DNA from: Macrothele yani
Lineage: Eukaryota; Arthropoda; Arachnida; Araneae; Macrothelidae
NCBI GenBank assembly: GCA_039090855.1
Contig: CM077016.1
Location: 52,347,436-52,411,435 of the forward strand
Direction of reading: 5' to 3'
Length of the DNA stretch: 64,000 bases
Shown: positions 53,115 through 63,542 of the stretch, in pieces
How the letters are laid out: each line of letters starts with the position of its first letter
How positions within the stretch are numbered: the first letter of the stretch is position 1
Position numbers and translations under genes: made by a program
The notes under the pieces: model-generated
Told to the model about the DNA's origin: nothing
The model's database searches: none
What the model saw: the letters and a program-made list of their open reading frames with translations, nothing else

Positions 53115-54927
53115 AGCACGTCTTTTGTAAAAAAAGATCGTGCTTCTGTTATCGGTTTGTCCGTCCGTCTGTACTCACGGAATCTCTGCAACTATTAGTC
53201 CGATTTGAAAAATTATTTTTGCATTCGGAAGCTTGAAATATGCAAATGATGATCCTTTATTTCGTTTTTTTTTTAAGATGCACAATTTTGCCGCTAGGGG
53301 GCGTAAATGCAGATGATGTGGAATTCAAAATTACGTTTTAATCCACATATTTGCTTCTAAACATCCGATTGAAAAAATTCTTTTATCTTTCGATTCCATT
53401 TATGTCGAAGAGTGTTTTAGATATAGTTTCATTTTCAAATTACGCATAGATTTTTCGCTAGGGGGCGTAAAAGTAAATTACATTTCTTCCGATAACTCTT
53501 CTCCTAAAACTCCAATTTGAAAAATCTTTTTTCTGCGGATACATCTCCTAATGGAAAATTTTTGCATATGATTCCAAATTTTTGGTAAAGAATACTTTGG
53601 CTACCAGGAGGTGTAAGTGTTAATTTTTGCTTCTGATGTATTTGCCATAAAATCTGAGCTTCTAAAATATCGATTGAAAAAATTCTTTCGTGAACTGATG
53701 CACTCCCATCGATAAACCTTTTCGGAATACTTTCTTCCTAAAATATCCCACAGTTTCTCCGCCAGGGGGCGTAGATGTAAATCTTATTTTTGTCAATATC
53801 TCTACTTCTAGGAGTCCGATTTGTAAAATTCCTTCTTTGTTGGATAGTGTTTTCCGTGTGACATGTTTTTCATATAATTTCAAAATTTTCGAGTAATTCA
53901 TACACTCTCCGCTAGGGGGCGTAATGGTAAATTGCGTTTCGCCCTATATCTGTGCTTCTAAATCTCAGATTTGAAAAATTCTTTCTGCACCGGATACAAC
54001 TCCTGATGGGAAATCGTTTGTACATAATTTCTAATTTTTGTAAAAAAATGGTTTGAAATTAAGAGTTACGCCACCAAGGGCGTAACTCTTAATTTCCGCT
54101 TCTGATGTATTTGCAGCAAAATATGAGCTTCTAAATTCTCGATTGAAAAAAACGTCATTTGTAGACCGAAGTACTCGTGTCGACAAACCTTTTAGAAACA
54201 TTTTCTTCTTAAAATAGTGCATTGTTTCTGCGCCTGGTGGCGTAGATGTATATCTTATTTTTATCAATATCTCGACTTCTAGGAGTCCGATTTAAAAAAT
54301 TCCTTCTTTGTTGGATAGTGTTTCTAATGTGACATGTTTTCCTGAAATTTTAAAATTTTCAAGTAATTCATAGACTTTCCGATAGGGGGCGTAAAGGTAA
54401 ATTGCGTTTTCTGCTCCTAAAACTCCGATTTGAAAAATCTTCCTGTATCGCATACAAGACCTGGTGGAAAATATTTTTCACATAATTTCTAATATTTTGT
54501 AAAGAATGGTTTGGCTACCAGGGGTCATAAGTGTAAATTTCTGCTTCTGATGTATTTGTAGCAAAATCTGGTCTCCTGAAAACTGGACTAATTTTTTTTC
54601 TTTGACTGATACCGCTCATATGGATAAACCTTTTGAGAATACTTTCTTCCTAAAATAATGCATGGTTTTCCCACCAAGGGACGTAAAGTCACATCTTATT
54701 TTCGTCCATAACTCTGTTTCTAAGAGTTCGTAAGCTCAAGATTCCGTTTACACCAACATCTGAGGGATTAAAGACCCGATTGAAAAACTTTTTTCTTCCG
54801 TCAGATACTATTGCTTTCCATACCGGTTCCATTGCCTTTGAATAGCTTTGATAAATTTAATTTGCGTCAGAACGGATTCAAAAGACGTGCTTATTACACC
54901 CGAAAATTCTGTGTCAGCTTTCTTGTT
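53115..54927 (-). repeat. E1-d, inverted E1 element
   Basis: Minus-strand copy: start (complement of AACAAGAAAG) at 54927, terminal hairpin AGCACGTCTTTTG...AAAAGATCGTGCT at 53115-53144, followed by TTTGTCCGTCCGTC. CTCF-like cores on the plus strand (CGCTAGGGGGCGTAAA, CCGCCAGGGGGCGTAGA, ACCAGGAGGTGTAAG and variants) lie at about 53291, 53456, 53602, 53759, 53909, 54069, 54231, 54380, 54516 and 54671. Confidence 0.85.
54055..54096. repeat. Perfect 18-bp palindrome in E1-d
   Basis: GAAATTAAGAGTTACGCC at 54055-54072 is exactly complementary to 54079-54096 with the 6-base loop ACCAAG. It replaces the expected module core. Confidence 0.93.
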
Positions 54928-54929
54928 AT

Positions 54930-55318
54930 TTCTTGTAACAGACTCACGGTTAATCCTCCACGTATTCCGCGTCCATCCCCAGAACTCCACTGTTCAACTG
55001 CTTTTTCATAGCAAGAGTTACAAGCGGTAGCACACACAAAACCTTTGGCATTAACAACTTGATGCTTATCACTTGCGATCAGCCGGTAACCACGTGACCA
55101 GCCCCAAGCTTTCTACTTCAACAACTGCACAATAGTCTTCAACGTAAACAAACGGTGGAGAAAACTCTTTCTCTTGCTATTCGTGGAAGAGCTACTAACA
55201 AAGAGGTTCTCTTGTCACCACAGTAGTAAAGCAGACTTCCAACAAGCAGTTTACACAAAGATGAGCAAGCACTTACGCTTCTCAATAGACACCTCTATTT
55301 CTGCACTCCGAAAAAACG
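54930..55318. other. Anonymous DNA
   Basis: No repeat or gene signature recognised. Confidence 0.4.
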
Positions 55319-55319
55319 T

Positions 55320-55492
55320 TATCACACTTGTAACAATTCGTCCGAGCGGGTCTGGGTTCGAATCCCGTTGAGGCACGGATGGTTTGTCTTAGGGAACCGG
55401 CACTCTTTTCTGGAACCAGTGGCCCTAAATTAGAGATGAAAGACTGCTTATATCCCATTGAGCTGCTGACGGTGGCCGTTAAACTTCCAAAC
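55320..55492 (+). repeat. SINE-1, 5'-truncated
   Basis: B box GGGTTCGAATCCCGT and body through CGGTGGCCGTTAAACTTCC. The A-box part is missing or unrecognisable. It lies head-opposed to the next copy. Confidence 0.85.
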
Positions 55493-55524
55493 AATATTTT
55501 CGCACAGCTAGTCTTCCTTTTGTT

Positions 55525-55731
55525 GTTTGGGAATTTAAAGATCTCCGTGAGCAACTCGATGGGTTATAAGCAGTCGGCGGTCCCTAATTTAGGATCACTG
55601 GTTCCAGGAAAGGAAGAGAGGTTGTGCCGCAAGAAAAACTCATCATCCGTGCCTCACCGGAATTCGAACCCAGAACCACTCGAACGAATGGTCGGAAGCC
55701 GGCGCTTAGATCACTGCGCCACCGGGGCGGC
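55525..55731 (-). repeat. SINE-1
   Basis: Diverged copy from TTTAAAGATCTCCGTGAGCA to CGCCACCGGGGCGGC. With the plus-strand copy ~35 bp away it forms an inverted SINE pair. Confidence 0.9.
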
Positions 55732-55732
55732 T

Positions 55733-56546
55733 GCACTTAGTCATGACGTTATGATTCTGGTAACATACGTGATCAGAAGTATTCCACTGCATAACATCTA
55801 ATCGAAAGGTATGGATACGAAATTCGCATTTCCGATATACGAAACTCTCCAAGGACACTGTTTAACGAACACGTGATATATGCCGCTAAATATTTGAGGA
55901 TATCTATGTGTCAATCAATTGCTTTTGTTTAAGGGGATTTTTACCATACTTGGAATTTAACTGTGTTCTACAGTTCATGCTGTGCACTAAAAAATTCAAG
56001 TGTCAGAGGCTAAAATATCAATAAACCCAAGCAGTGTTCTCAATGCGAAAGATTAAACTTACCACGAGTTTTTTTTTTATTATGATGGTGAATTTTTTAA
56101 TCTACAGCTCATGCTGTGCATTAAAAAATTCAAGTGTCAGAGGCTAAAATATCAATAAACCCAAGCAGTGTTCTCAATGCGAAAGATTAAACTATCCACG
56201 AGTTGTTTTTTTATGTTGTTCCTTCATCTAAATCAGATAATATCGAACAAAAGCACCCCGAAAGCGTCAGCCAGGTTCACCCCAGGACTACTAACAAGAG
56301 CAGGAAACAACTGTTTCTCTGCCTGGTTTATGCATGGAATTTGGGGTTTTTTTTTTTTATTTTATATACTTCAAAAACCCTCCCTACTTGGAAGATGCGA
56401 CAGCTTAAAATTTTTTTTGTCGTCTAAATTTAAAAAATCCTTGAACGGCACAATTTTCGATAATGTGGAAATATTTTGACTGAATGGAATGTAATAATTT
56501 TTGGGTGGGATTTCTAAAAATTAATTTGCCGAGTGTCCAGATTGCT
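55733..56546. other. Spacer with a 134-bp tandem duplication
   Basis: About 55970-56085 is repeated at about 56103-56210. Both copies contain AAAAAATTCAAGTGTCAGAG and CAAGCAGTGTTCTCAATGCG. No gene is visible. Confidence 0.6.
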
Positions 56547-56547
56547 G

Positions 56548-56720
56548 GTCTATGGCTAGTCGTCCCAGTTACGCCCGGGTTCGAGCCCGACTTGAGGCAC
56601 TAGTGGTGAGTTAGTCTTACGACGCTGAGTCTGTCCCTTCCATGGAACAAGTGGCCCTAAATTTAGGACGGGCGACTGCTCATAGCCCTAAGAGTTGCTC
56701 ATGATGGTCGAAAAACAAAA
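56548..56720 (+). repeat. SINE-1, old plus-strand copy
   Basis: Diverged body with GGGTTCGAGCCCGACTTGAG (B box), ACAAGTGGCCCTAAATTTAG and GAGTTGCTCATGATGGTCG. Confidence 0.8.
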
Positions 56721-56722
56721 TT

Positions 56723-57440
56723 ACGTTTCAACAGGTACTTCCAAGTAAACACTAGTAGTAGAAAAGTGCTTGTAATTGTGAAGACCCTCTCTCCCTCCCC
56801 TTTTAAGGACATGAACTTTCAGTTTCTGTATGTTTGTAATATCTTAGTTTCTACAGGATCACTTCTAATTAATTTATCAGGCCTTATGTGCTAGGCTTAG
56901 TTTTCCAAATTTCTTGCATCCATGCACGTAGTTCTAAGTGAAAATGAGCCTTATGGGTAAGTTAAGTAATAACGACCCAGTGGGAAGACCTTTAATATTC
57001 TCAAAAGCAGTTTGATTTGTTGTTTTCTAGTTGTTTTTTAAATGACTGATTACTTTTATCATTTTTTTTAATTCGAGCAATTTTAAATGAAAGGTTTGTG
57101 GGAATCAGACAAACTAATTATTATTTTTAAATACTGCTTTAACATTCCACGCAATGCGACTATAATATGCTGTGTTTTTTAAATACTATGAGAAGGGTGC
57201 ATATAATTTCTTTGGTATTTCCCTTAAAGACTCAAAGAACTCAAAGGGTTACTTTTATCGTAGCTAATAAGAAGTGGAGAGCGATTTAACAGGGAATAAT
57301 GCCCTTGGAAACCATAAAACCCTTGTCACTCAGCCTTTACGCTTGTTTATTTTTTTCTATAATTTTCTTCCTTAATACTGTACTCTTAACACAGGAAAAC
57401 TACCTCCGATTACTTTACTTTGATGACTTCCCTTCTTAAA
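56723..57440. other. Anonymous AT-rich DNA
   Basis: No recognisable feature. Confidence 0.4.
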
Positions 57441-57834
57441 CAAGTTAGTAAAATCATGCAATGCATTGATTCATTATGATACGCTTTCCGACATACCACG
57501 AATCATTAAGGATAATGGCTGTGGAATAAATCTTAACCTGTGCCCTGACCTTTGACCTCATTCCGCTGATAGACAGAACTGGTTCAGTGTACCTCCGGAA
57601 CAACATACTGAAGTTTTGTTGCAATAGAAGCATTTTTACGTAAGTTATGACGCATAAGGGCGATGGAATGGAACCCGCTCCTATGTCCTCCCCAGGTTGT
57701 TCCCTACCACATACTAAAATTTCATCGAAATCGAACCATTTTTACGCGCGTTATCGTGCTGACGGACGGACGGACAAACAAAGCTGGAGCTTATACGCTT
57801 CTTCAACCTACGGTTGGAAAGCGTAAAAAAGGAA
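57441..57834 (-). mobile_element. E2 modular hairpin element, copy 3
   Basis: Begins CAAGTTAGTAAAATCATGCA and ends with hairpin TACGCTTCTTCAACCTACGG...AAAGCGT at 57803-57834, preceded by GACGGACGGACGGAC. It has two modules, one with the complement of TGAGGTCAAAGGTCAGG (DR1-like) near 57541-57556. Flanked by A-runs. Confidence 0.8.
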
Positions 57835-58240
57835 TTCTCATGATCTTTATAACTAATATTCGTGGAACGCCCTACTGCGCAATAAGACTGCTCAGTCTCA
57901 TCCTTGAAACCCGAACGCTCGGTAAAGATAATAGGCATGCTTGCGTATAAGAAGCACAGTATTTCCTATTTCAATAGACTACCATCAAAAAAAAATTCCT
58001 TAGCACATCTTCACTAACCACGAAAGTGCATTAGTGCTACTAAGCATAGGGAAAAGTGCCTGAGCACCTCTGTGCTCTCCTACAGTGTTGCGTGTAACTC
58101 ATAACAAGTGTTACAGTACATTCAAGATCTTTCATTGCTTAAAGTGTGTCTTTAGCTAAGAAGAATTGCAGGCCCGTAGCCAGACTCAGAAGTTGCAAGG
58201 GGGCGGTTGATGATTGAGGTCGGGCAAAGGTTATAAATAA
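57835..58240. other. Anonymous DNA
   Basis: CAGGCCCGTAGCCAGACTCA near 58169 followed by GGGGGCGG resembles a phrase common at ends of invertebrate repeats, but I cannot assign it. Confidence 0.35.
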
Positions 58241-58867
58241 ATGATGTCGGGCACTGGACTGTATTCTGAGTCGCTAGGGTGGGCAAAAGGCAACGCAGGT
58301 TGGTCCGGCCTCTCCTTTGAGTACGTCACTGAAGAATTGCCTCTCTCTATTTTGCGGTTAGTGGTTCCAACAAAGGAAAAGATCCAGGACAGATCAAAAA
58401 ATACACCGATGTCCAACCTGGAAAATGAACTCAGTTCTGGACTGCATTCTGAGTCGCTAGGGCGGGCAAAAGGCAATGCAAGTCGGCCCGGCCCCTCCTT
58501 TGGCTACGTCGCGGAAGAATTGCCCATCCCTATTTTGCGGTTAGTGGTTCCAACAAAGGAAAAGATCCAGGACAGATCAAAAAATACACCGATGTCCAAC
58601 CTGGAAAATGAACTCAGTTCTGGACTGCATTCTGAGTCGCTAGGGCGGGCAAAAGGCAATGCAGGTCGGTCCGGCCCCTCCTTTGGCTATGTGGTAGTGG
58701 TTCCAGTGAAGAAAAAAATCCAGGACAGATCAGGAAATATACCCATGTCCAGCCTGGAAAAGGAACTCAGCTCTGGCACAGTAAGTTATTATCGCAGGCA
58801 ATCTGTTAGAGTATTTTTAAGAATAAAATGGACCGTCAATTGGAAACTATTTTTTGAAAGGAGCTAG
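58241..58867 (+). repeat. 183-bp tandem repeat with open 208-codon frame
   Basis: Copies start at 58254, 58437 and 58620, an exact 183-bp (61-codon) step, and the third has an internal deletion. The frame stays open: RLVVPTKEKIQDRSKN, TPMSNLENELSSG and LHSESLGRAKGNA recur. Because 183 is a multiple of three, openness is expected once one unit is open. There is no signal peptide, membrane segment or known domain. It could be a repeat-protein exon, but a non-coding satellite is equally likely. Confidence 0.6.
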
Positions 58868-58977
58868 CTGCTGCCACATTCTTGAAAAAGTATCTAACTA
58901 CAATACATTTTCTGAAAATAAGCTACTTAACATACATTTCGTTTTCAAGTTTAAAAAATGTGAATTAGGAGCATTTT

Positions 58978-59490
58978 ACAATGCAAATTTGGAGATGTGA
59001 TTCCGTCTACAGGTATAAATTATGACGAGAATGGTAAGTCAAATAATATCCGAAAACTTGACAATTTCATCGTCCTGGAGGCATGAATCGAAACCACGTC
59101 TCCCGGTTTGCGCCCGAATATGCTAACCACTACACCACTCAGTACCGACAAGTCTCAAGTTTCCGAGTAATTTGAATTTAACACATCACAGCAATCGCGA
59201 GTCGAAACAATGGCATTCATATTTAGCGAATCTGGATGCATAGAATTCATTGTTTCATACCGTTGCTTCGACGATTCCTGTGATGTGTTAAATTCAAATT
59301 ACTCGGAAACTTGAGACTTGGTCGCTCTGAGTGGTGTAGTGGTTAGCATGCTCTGGCACATATCGGGAGACGCGGGTTCGCTTCCCGCTCCAGGACGATG
59401 AAATTTTCAAGTTTCCGGATATTATTTGACATACCATTCTAGTCATAATTTACACCAATAGACGTAATCACATCTCCAAATTTGTATTGT
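58978..59490. repeat. Palindromic tRNA-derived element (foldback SINE)
   Basis: ACAATGCAAATTTGGAGATG at the left is matched by the complement at 59490, and the arms pair nearly to the centre at about 59232. The right arm carries TGGTGTAGTGGTTAGCATGC (A box, 59332) and GCGGGTTCGCTTCCCGC (B box, 59372). The left arm has the same boxes inverted and decayed (ACCACTACACCACTCAG; GGTTTCGATTCATG complement). Confidence 0.85.
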
Positions 59491-59630
59491 ATACTGGTGT
59501 AATCCCGTATTTCATGAGTTATGAGCATTTTTTTGTACATTCTGACATGGCATTCGAAGATAAATACCAATATAAATTACAAATTATTTACCTGTGTTTA
59601 CTTCAGCCCTCATCATATGACGTGTGTGTG

Positions 59631-59831
59631 GGCTTGATGACCACCGTGAGCAACTCTATAGGCTGCAAGCAGTCGCCCGTCCCTGATATAGGGCCACTGG
59701 TTCCAGGAAAGCGAGAGACCCAGTTTCCTAAGACAAACATGACATCCATGCCTCACCGCGATTCGAACCATGACCCATCTCGGACCAATGGTCATAAGCC
59801 AGCGCTTTGACCAATGCGCTACCGGGGAGGC
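59631..59831 (-). repeat. SINE-1, tail-less copy
   Basis: Diverged copy from TTGATGACCACCGTGAGCAA to CGCTACCGGGGAGGC. No T-run at the 3' edge. Confidence 0.87.
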
Positions 59832-60076
59832 AAACATGCGTAATTTAATAGGTACAGTAGCATACATTGCATTTTACGTATCTAGACTAGTTGTGAAGCT
59901 CAAAAAATTAACATAAGAAAAGACAGATTTGCAGATTCACCCAACTTGATTAAAAGAATCTAATTTCGCAATGAATGGCCCTCAACAAAACCGCTAACTC
60001 GATCGTCTCATACGCGCTGTCTTCGAAGGCTGACTGAGACACTGTGGCTAGCTCACAATGTAAGTAACTGTCCAAG

Positions 60077-60307
60077 TCAAAATAGTATAACTATACTAAA
60101 AATCCGAAATTTCTTGTCGTAGAATACAAATAAAACTTTCCAAGCTTTCGCACATCAACCAGATCACTCTTTTCAAGAAAGGTAGGCAGTTAGCTGTCTA
60201 CCTTCACTGAAAAAGCCATCTGGTTGATGTGCGAAAGCTTGGAAAGTTTTATTTGTATTCTACGCCAAGAAAGTTCGGATTTTTTTAGTATAGTTATACT
60301 ATTTTGA
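60077..60307. repeat. Foldback element, ~88-bp arms
   Basis: TCAAAATAGTATAACTATAC through ACATCAACCAGAT is repeated inverted to 60307 with few differences. The ~55-base centre has its own hairpin AAGGTAGGCAG-TTAG-CTGTCTACCTT. 231 bp in total, non-coding. Confidence 0.9.
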
Positions 60308-60474
60308 GTATAATTTGGCGTACTGTCCCATTCAATGAAAATTCTGAAGATCTAAAAATATCACGTGATAAAGTAATACGATTTGTAGCCCAATTTTCTG
60401 CTACAAACTATTCTGTAGCCTGCTACTGCTTCATTTCTCTGTAGCAGTACTACATTCCACGCTACACTGTTAAA

Positions 60475-60924
60475 AAATTTGCAGTAGATTGCACCAAAAA
60501 GTGGTACTACACTAGCTGCGCCACTTTGAGAAAAGGTATACCACTGTGTGGTTCTAACTAAACCATCGACATGGCGCAACTCTTTAAAGCATAATGTCTG
60601 CAACCATGTACCACATTGGTGGGTTTGGTTTTCAACACACAACGGTGTATCTTTTCTCAGAAAGTGGTGCAGCTGGTACAATACCACTTTTTTTGTTTTT
60701 TGATTGAAGGTTTAACGACCACCGTGAGCAGCTAAATGGGCTATAAGCAGACGCCCGTCCCTAATTTAGTGCCACTGGTTCCAGGGAAGGGAGAGAGCCA
60801 GTGCCGTAAGACAAACAACATCCATGCCTTACGGGATTCGAACCCGGGCCCTTCTCGGGTGAATAGTCATAAGCCAGCGCTTAGACCACTGCGTTGGCAA
60901 CCTACCACAAAATTTTTAACAGTG
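60475..60924. repeat. TA-flanked MITE containing a SINE-1
   Basis: CACTGTTAAAAAATTTGCAG at the left and the complement of CACTGTTAAAAATTTTGTGG at the right, with TA at 60473-60474 and 60925-60926. Inside, AAAGTGGTACTACACTAGCT...GGTATACCACTGTGTGG pairs with a later inverted copy, so it is also a foldback. A SINE-1 sits near its right end. Confidence 0.8.
60690..60893 (-). repeat. SINE-1 inside the MITE
   Basis: T-rich tail TTTTTGTTTTTTGATTG, conserved body, B box complement GGATTCGAACCCGGG. The tRNA head is lost after CCACTGCG. Confidence 0.9.
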
Positions 60925-60926
60925 TA

Positions 60927-61379
60927 CTGTAAACGTAAAAGTGCTACATGTAACGCGCTACTTCTTTCTATCAATGAAAAGGACAGAATTAAAACAAAGA
61001 CAATTTCGGGCTTTTGGAAATAGTCACAAAAATTGAAAACGCTTTTCACAAAGCTATTTCAATTTCAGGAACTCTGTTTTTAGTTCCTTTAAAATACCGA
61101 TCTTCCTTTTTTGTTCAACCTAAAATATATTCTGCTGGATGTATAGTTAGTTTACATTCGTTTGAAAAGTATTTTGACGCACATTTACGAATTGTTGATG
61201 AGTAGCGTTTTCTTGGATGGAAGTTCTAAGCATTTGAAATGGGAATCTAGTTTTGTGAAGAAAGACAAATAACAAGCCCTAATCCAACTTCTTTCAAAGT
61301 CTTCCTTTCTGTTTGAAAGTGAGCTGGGCTCTGAATATCAGGCGCTGTTTGAAATAAGGCTTCTCTAATCTTTTTCTTG
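60927..61379. other. Anonymous AT-rich DNA
   Basis: No gene or repeat recognised. Confidence 0.4.
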
Positions 61380-61790
61380 GGGAATCAGCGGTGCATGAAA
61401 GAGCTCGATCTCACCTTCCCCTGGCATGTGCGAGGCAGGGCACGTGCTCCGATGACATATGCCTCGATGGAAATGAAGGCATCGCAAAAAGGGGCAAAAG
61501 ATTGAAAGATTCCTCCCGTTGAAGTCCATTTATTCCGTGCGGGATGCGCCGCTGATGAACTACGCGGGATTTGCGTGTCAGGAGCCGGGGGACCCCGCCG
61601 CTAATCGGCGAACTGCAAGAGGCATTAGTTCCCTGCAGTCCCGGTTTCGATCTCCTCCGAGTTTGGCTCACCGACTGACAAAGGAGCACCAACGCATATC
61701 TGCAACACAACGAGAATAGCCCCCACCTATCCGCGTCATCCGTCACTTTCTATTTTCATACCCCGTCAAACGCGAAAATCGAGGCCACTT
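61380..61790. other. CpG-rich single-copy-looking block
   Basis: A ~400-bp patch dense in CpG (for example GTGCGGGATGCGCCGCTGAT and CCCGCCGCTAATCGGCGAAC) set in AT-rich DNA. It has no SINE, Tc1 or LINE signature and no other copy in the window. The frames are short and without known domains. It could be a host regulatory element, an unrecognised exon or a transferred fragment. Confidence 0.4.
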
Positions 61791-61956
61791 ACGTTAAAAC
61801 TACTGGAAAGTAAAAAAGAGCTAGCAATATTCTTCCACACACACACACACACACACTACATGTATTTACTGCTTCTTATAACTCTACATAAACCAACTTT
61901 CTGTGTGTAAAAAACGGAAAAAACCTATCAACTGGAAAGTTCTTGCTAACTATTGT

Positions 61957-63330
61957 TTAACCATCGGAACGGCCGTTCCACAAAAACAAAATGAAAGAAA
62001 TATAAGTACAGAAAATTATGTAATTTTTTCTCAAACTATCTCCCTCGGATGATATCCAACGCGTCCCCCATTTTTCAGTCCACTTTCCAACGCATGTGGC
62101 GAAAGCATTTTGTGAAAGCTGCTCCTGTTTTTTTTTTTTTTTTTTTTTTGATTGGAGGTTTAACGACCAGCGTGAGCAACTCAACGGGCTATAAGCAGTC
62201 GCCCGTCCCTAATTTAGGGTCACTGGTTCCAGGGAAGGGAGAGAACCAGTGCCGTAAGACAAACACAACATCCATGCCTCACCGGGATTCGAACCCGGAC
62301 CCCTTTCGGACGAATGATCAGAGGCCATCGCTTAGACCACTGCGCCACCGGGGCGGCCGAAAGCTGCTTCAGCAACCCCTGTACATACATCTTGAATAAC
62401 ATCAGCATCTGTGTTGAACGTTGCGCCACGGAGCTTCATCGTTGGAGACAACCAGAAATCGCACGTGGCGAGGTCAAGACTGTACGTAAGCTGTGGCATG
62501 CTTTCAATACTGCGTTTCGTAAGAAAATGTTGAACACAAGCAGCCACATGTGGGCGGACGTTATCATGGTGTAGGGTCCATTTGCCCACCAGTTCCGGCC
62601 ACTTAATCGATATGTGTCGTAACAGACGCTTCAAGACTGAAATGTAATACTCAACCTTAACAGTAATTTGTGGAGGAACGCCATACTGGTAGACTACACC
62701 TTAATGATCAAAGAAAATTATCATCACCACTTTTTCAGCTGATTTGGTTTGGCGGTCTTTTTTCGGAGGAGGCTAGCCTGTGTACTTCCAGACACTCGTT
62801 GCGTGCTTCGTGAGGGGGTCGAAATAGTGAACCCATGTTTCATCGGCAGTTATTACTGTGTTTAGAAAGTTTGGATCCTTTGCAATCATTTGTTTCCACT
62901 CATGACACACCTGAACTCTGGTTTACAGTTGTTTTCGCATCAGGTGATGAGGCACCCATCTGGAACACACACGATGCAGCGGTAATTTGTCGCGTAGAAT
63001 GCGGAATGCCGATGTTTTTGAAATATTATTTGACGCCGCTATGTCTTCACACGTCATTCGTCGATCTTCTTGCATTATTGCCCAAACAGTGTCAACAATA
63101 CGCTCCGTAACAACACTTTCAGGTCGACCCTGCCTAGGAGCGAATTCTGCCGACAAACTCCCTTTTTCGAAATCATGATGCCATCTAAAAATCGTTGACT
63201 CACCCAAACATTCATCTTTGTAAGCAATTTTTATTAAATCAGCTGTTTCAGGAGCAGTTTTATCCAAACGATAGCTAAATTTTATCGCACAACGCATTTC
63301 ACTTTTTAACTCTGAATCGCTCACCTCCAT
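61957..63330 (-). pseudogene. Mariner-3 transposase pseudogene, SINE-interrupted
   Basis: Minus-strand start MEVSDSELKSEMRCAIKFSY at 63330, HTH ETADLIKIAYKDECLGESTI, WHHDFEKGSLSAEFAPRQGR, and LHRVCSRWVPHHLMRKQL where the frame breaks (62923). After a degraded middle (first D not cleanly visible) it reads WTLHHDNVRPHVAACVQHFL (second D) and LTYSLDLATCDFWLSP (third D, 34 residues later). A SINE-1 follows at 62126-62358, then KWGTRWISSEGDS and a stop at 61957. I could not define the element's terminal repeats. Confidence 0.8.
62126..62358 (-). repeat. SINE-1 inside mariner-3
   Basis: Near-consensus copy with T-run 62129-62149 and imperfect target duplication GAAAGCTGCTCC / GAAAGCTGCTTC (62114-62125, 62359-62370). 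Confidence 0.93.
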
Positions 63331-63540
63331 AACTACATGGCGATATCCAGACTTAAACAACTGCGCAGTAAAAAAAAAACAGAATCAACTGCCACGGCTA
63401 GTAACTATTTCCCCAGATACTTCCTTAATTAAGTCGTCTGAGTAGTTATTTTTCCCCCTTCGCACCATTGCAAACTCAAAAATAAGTACTCTTACATTTT
63501 ATGGAATGGCCTGGTCTTTGTGTGTATGTATGTGTATATA
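63331..63540. other. Spacer
   Basis: Between mariner-3 and Tc1-J; TG/TA-rich near 63520-63540. No feature. Confidence 0.4.
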
Positions 63541-63542
63541 TA

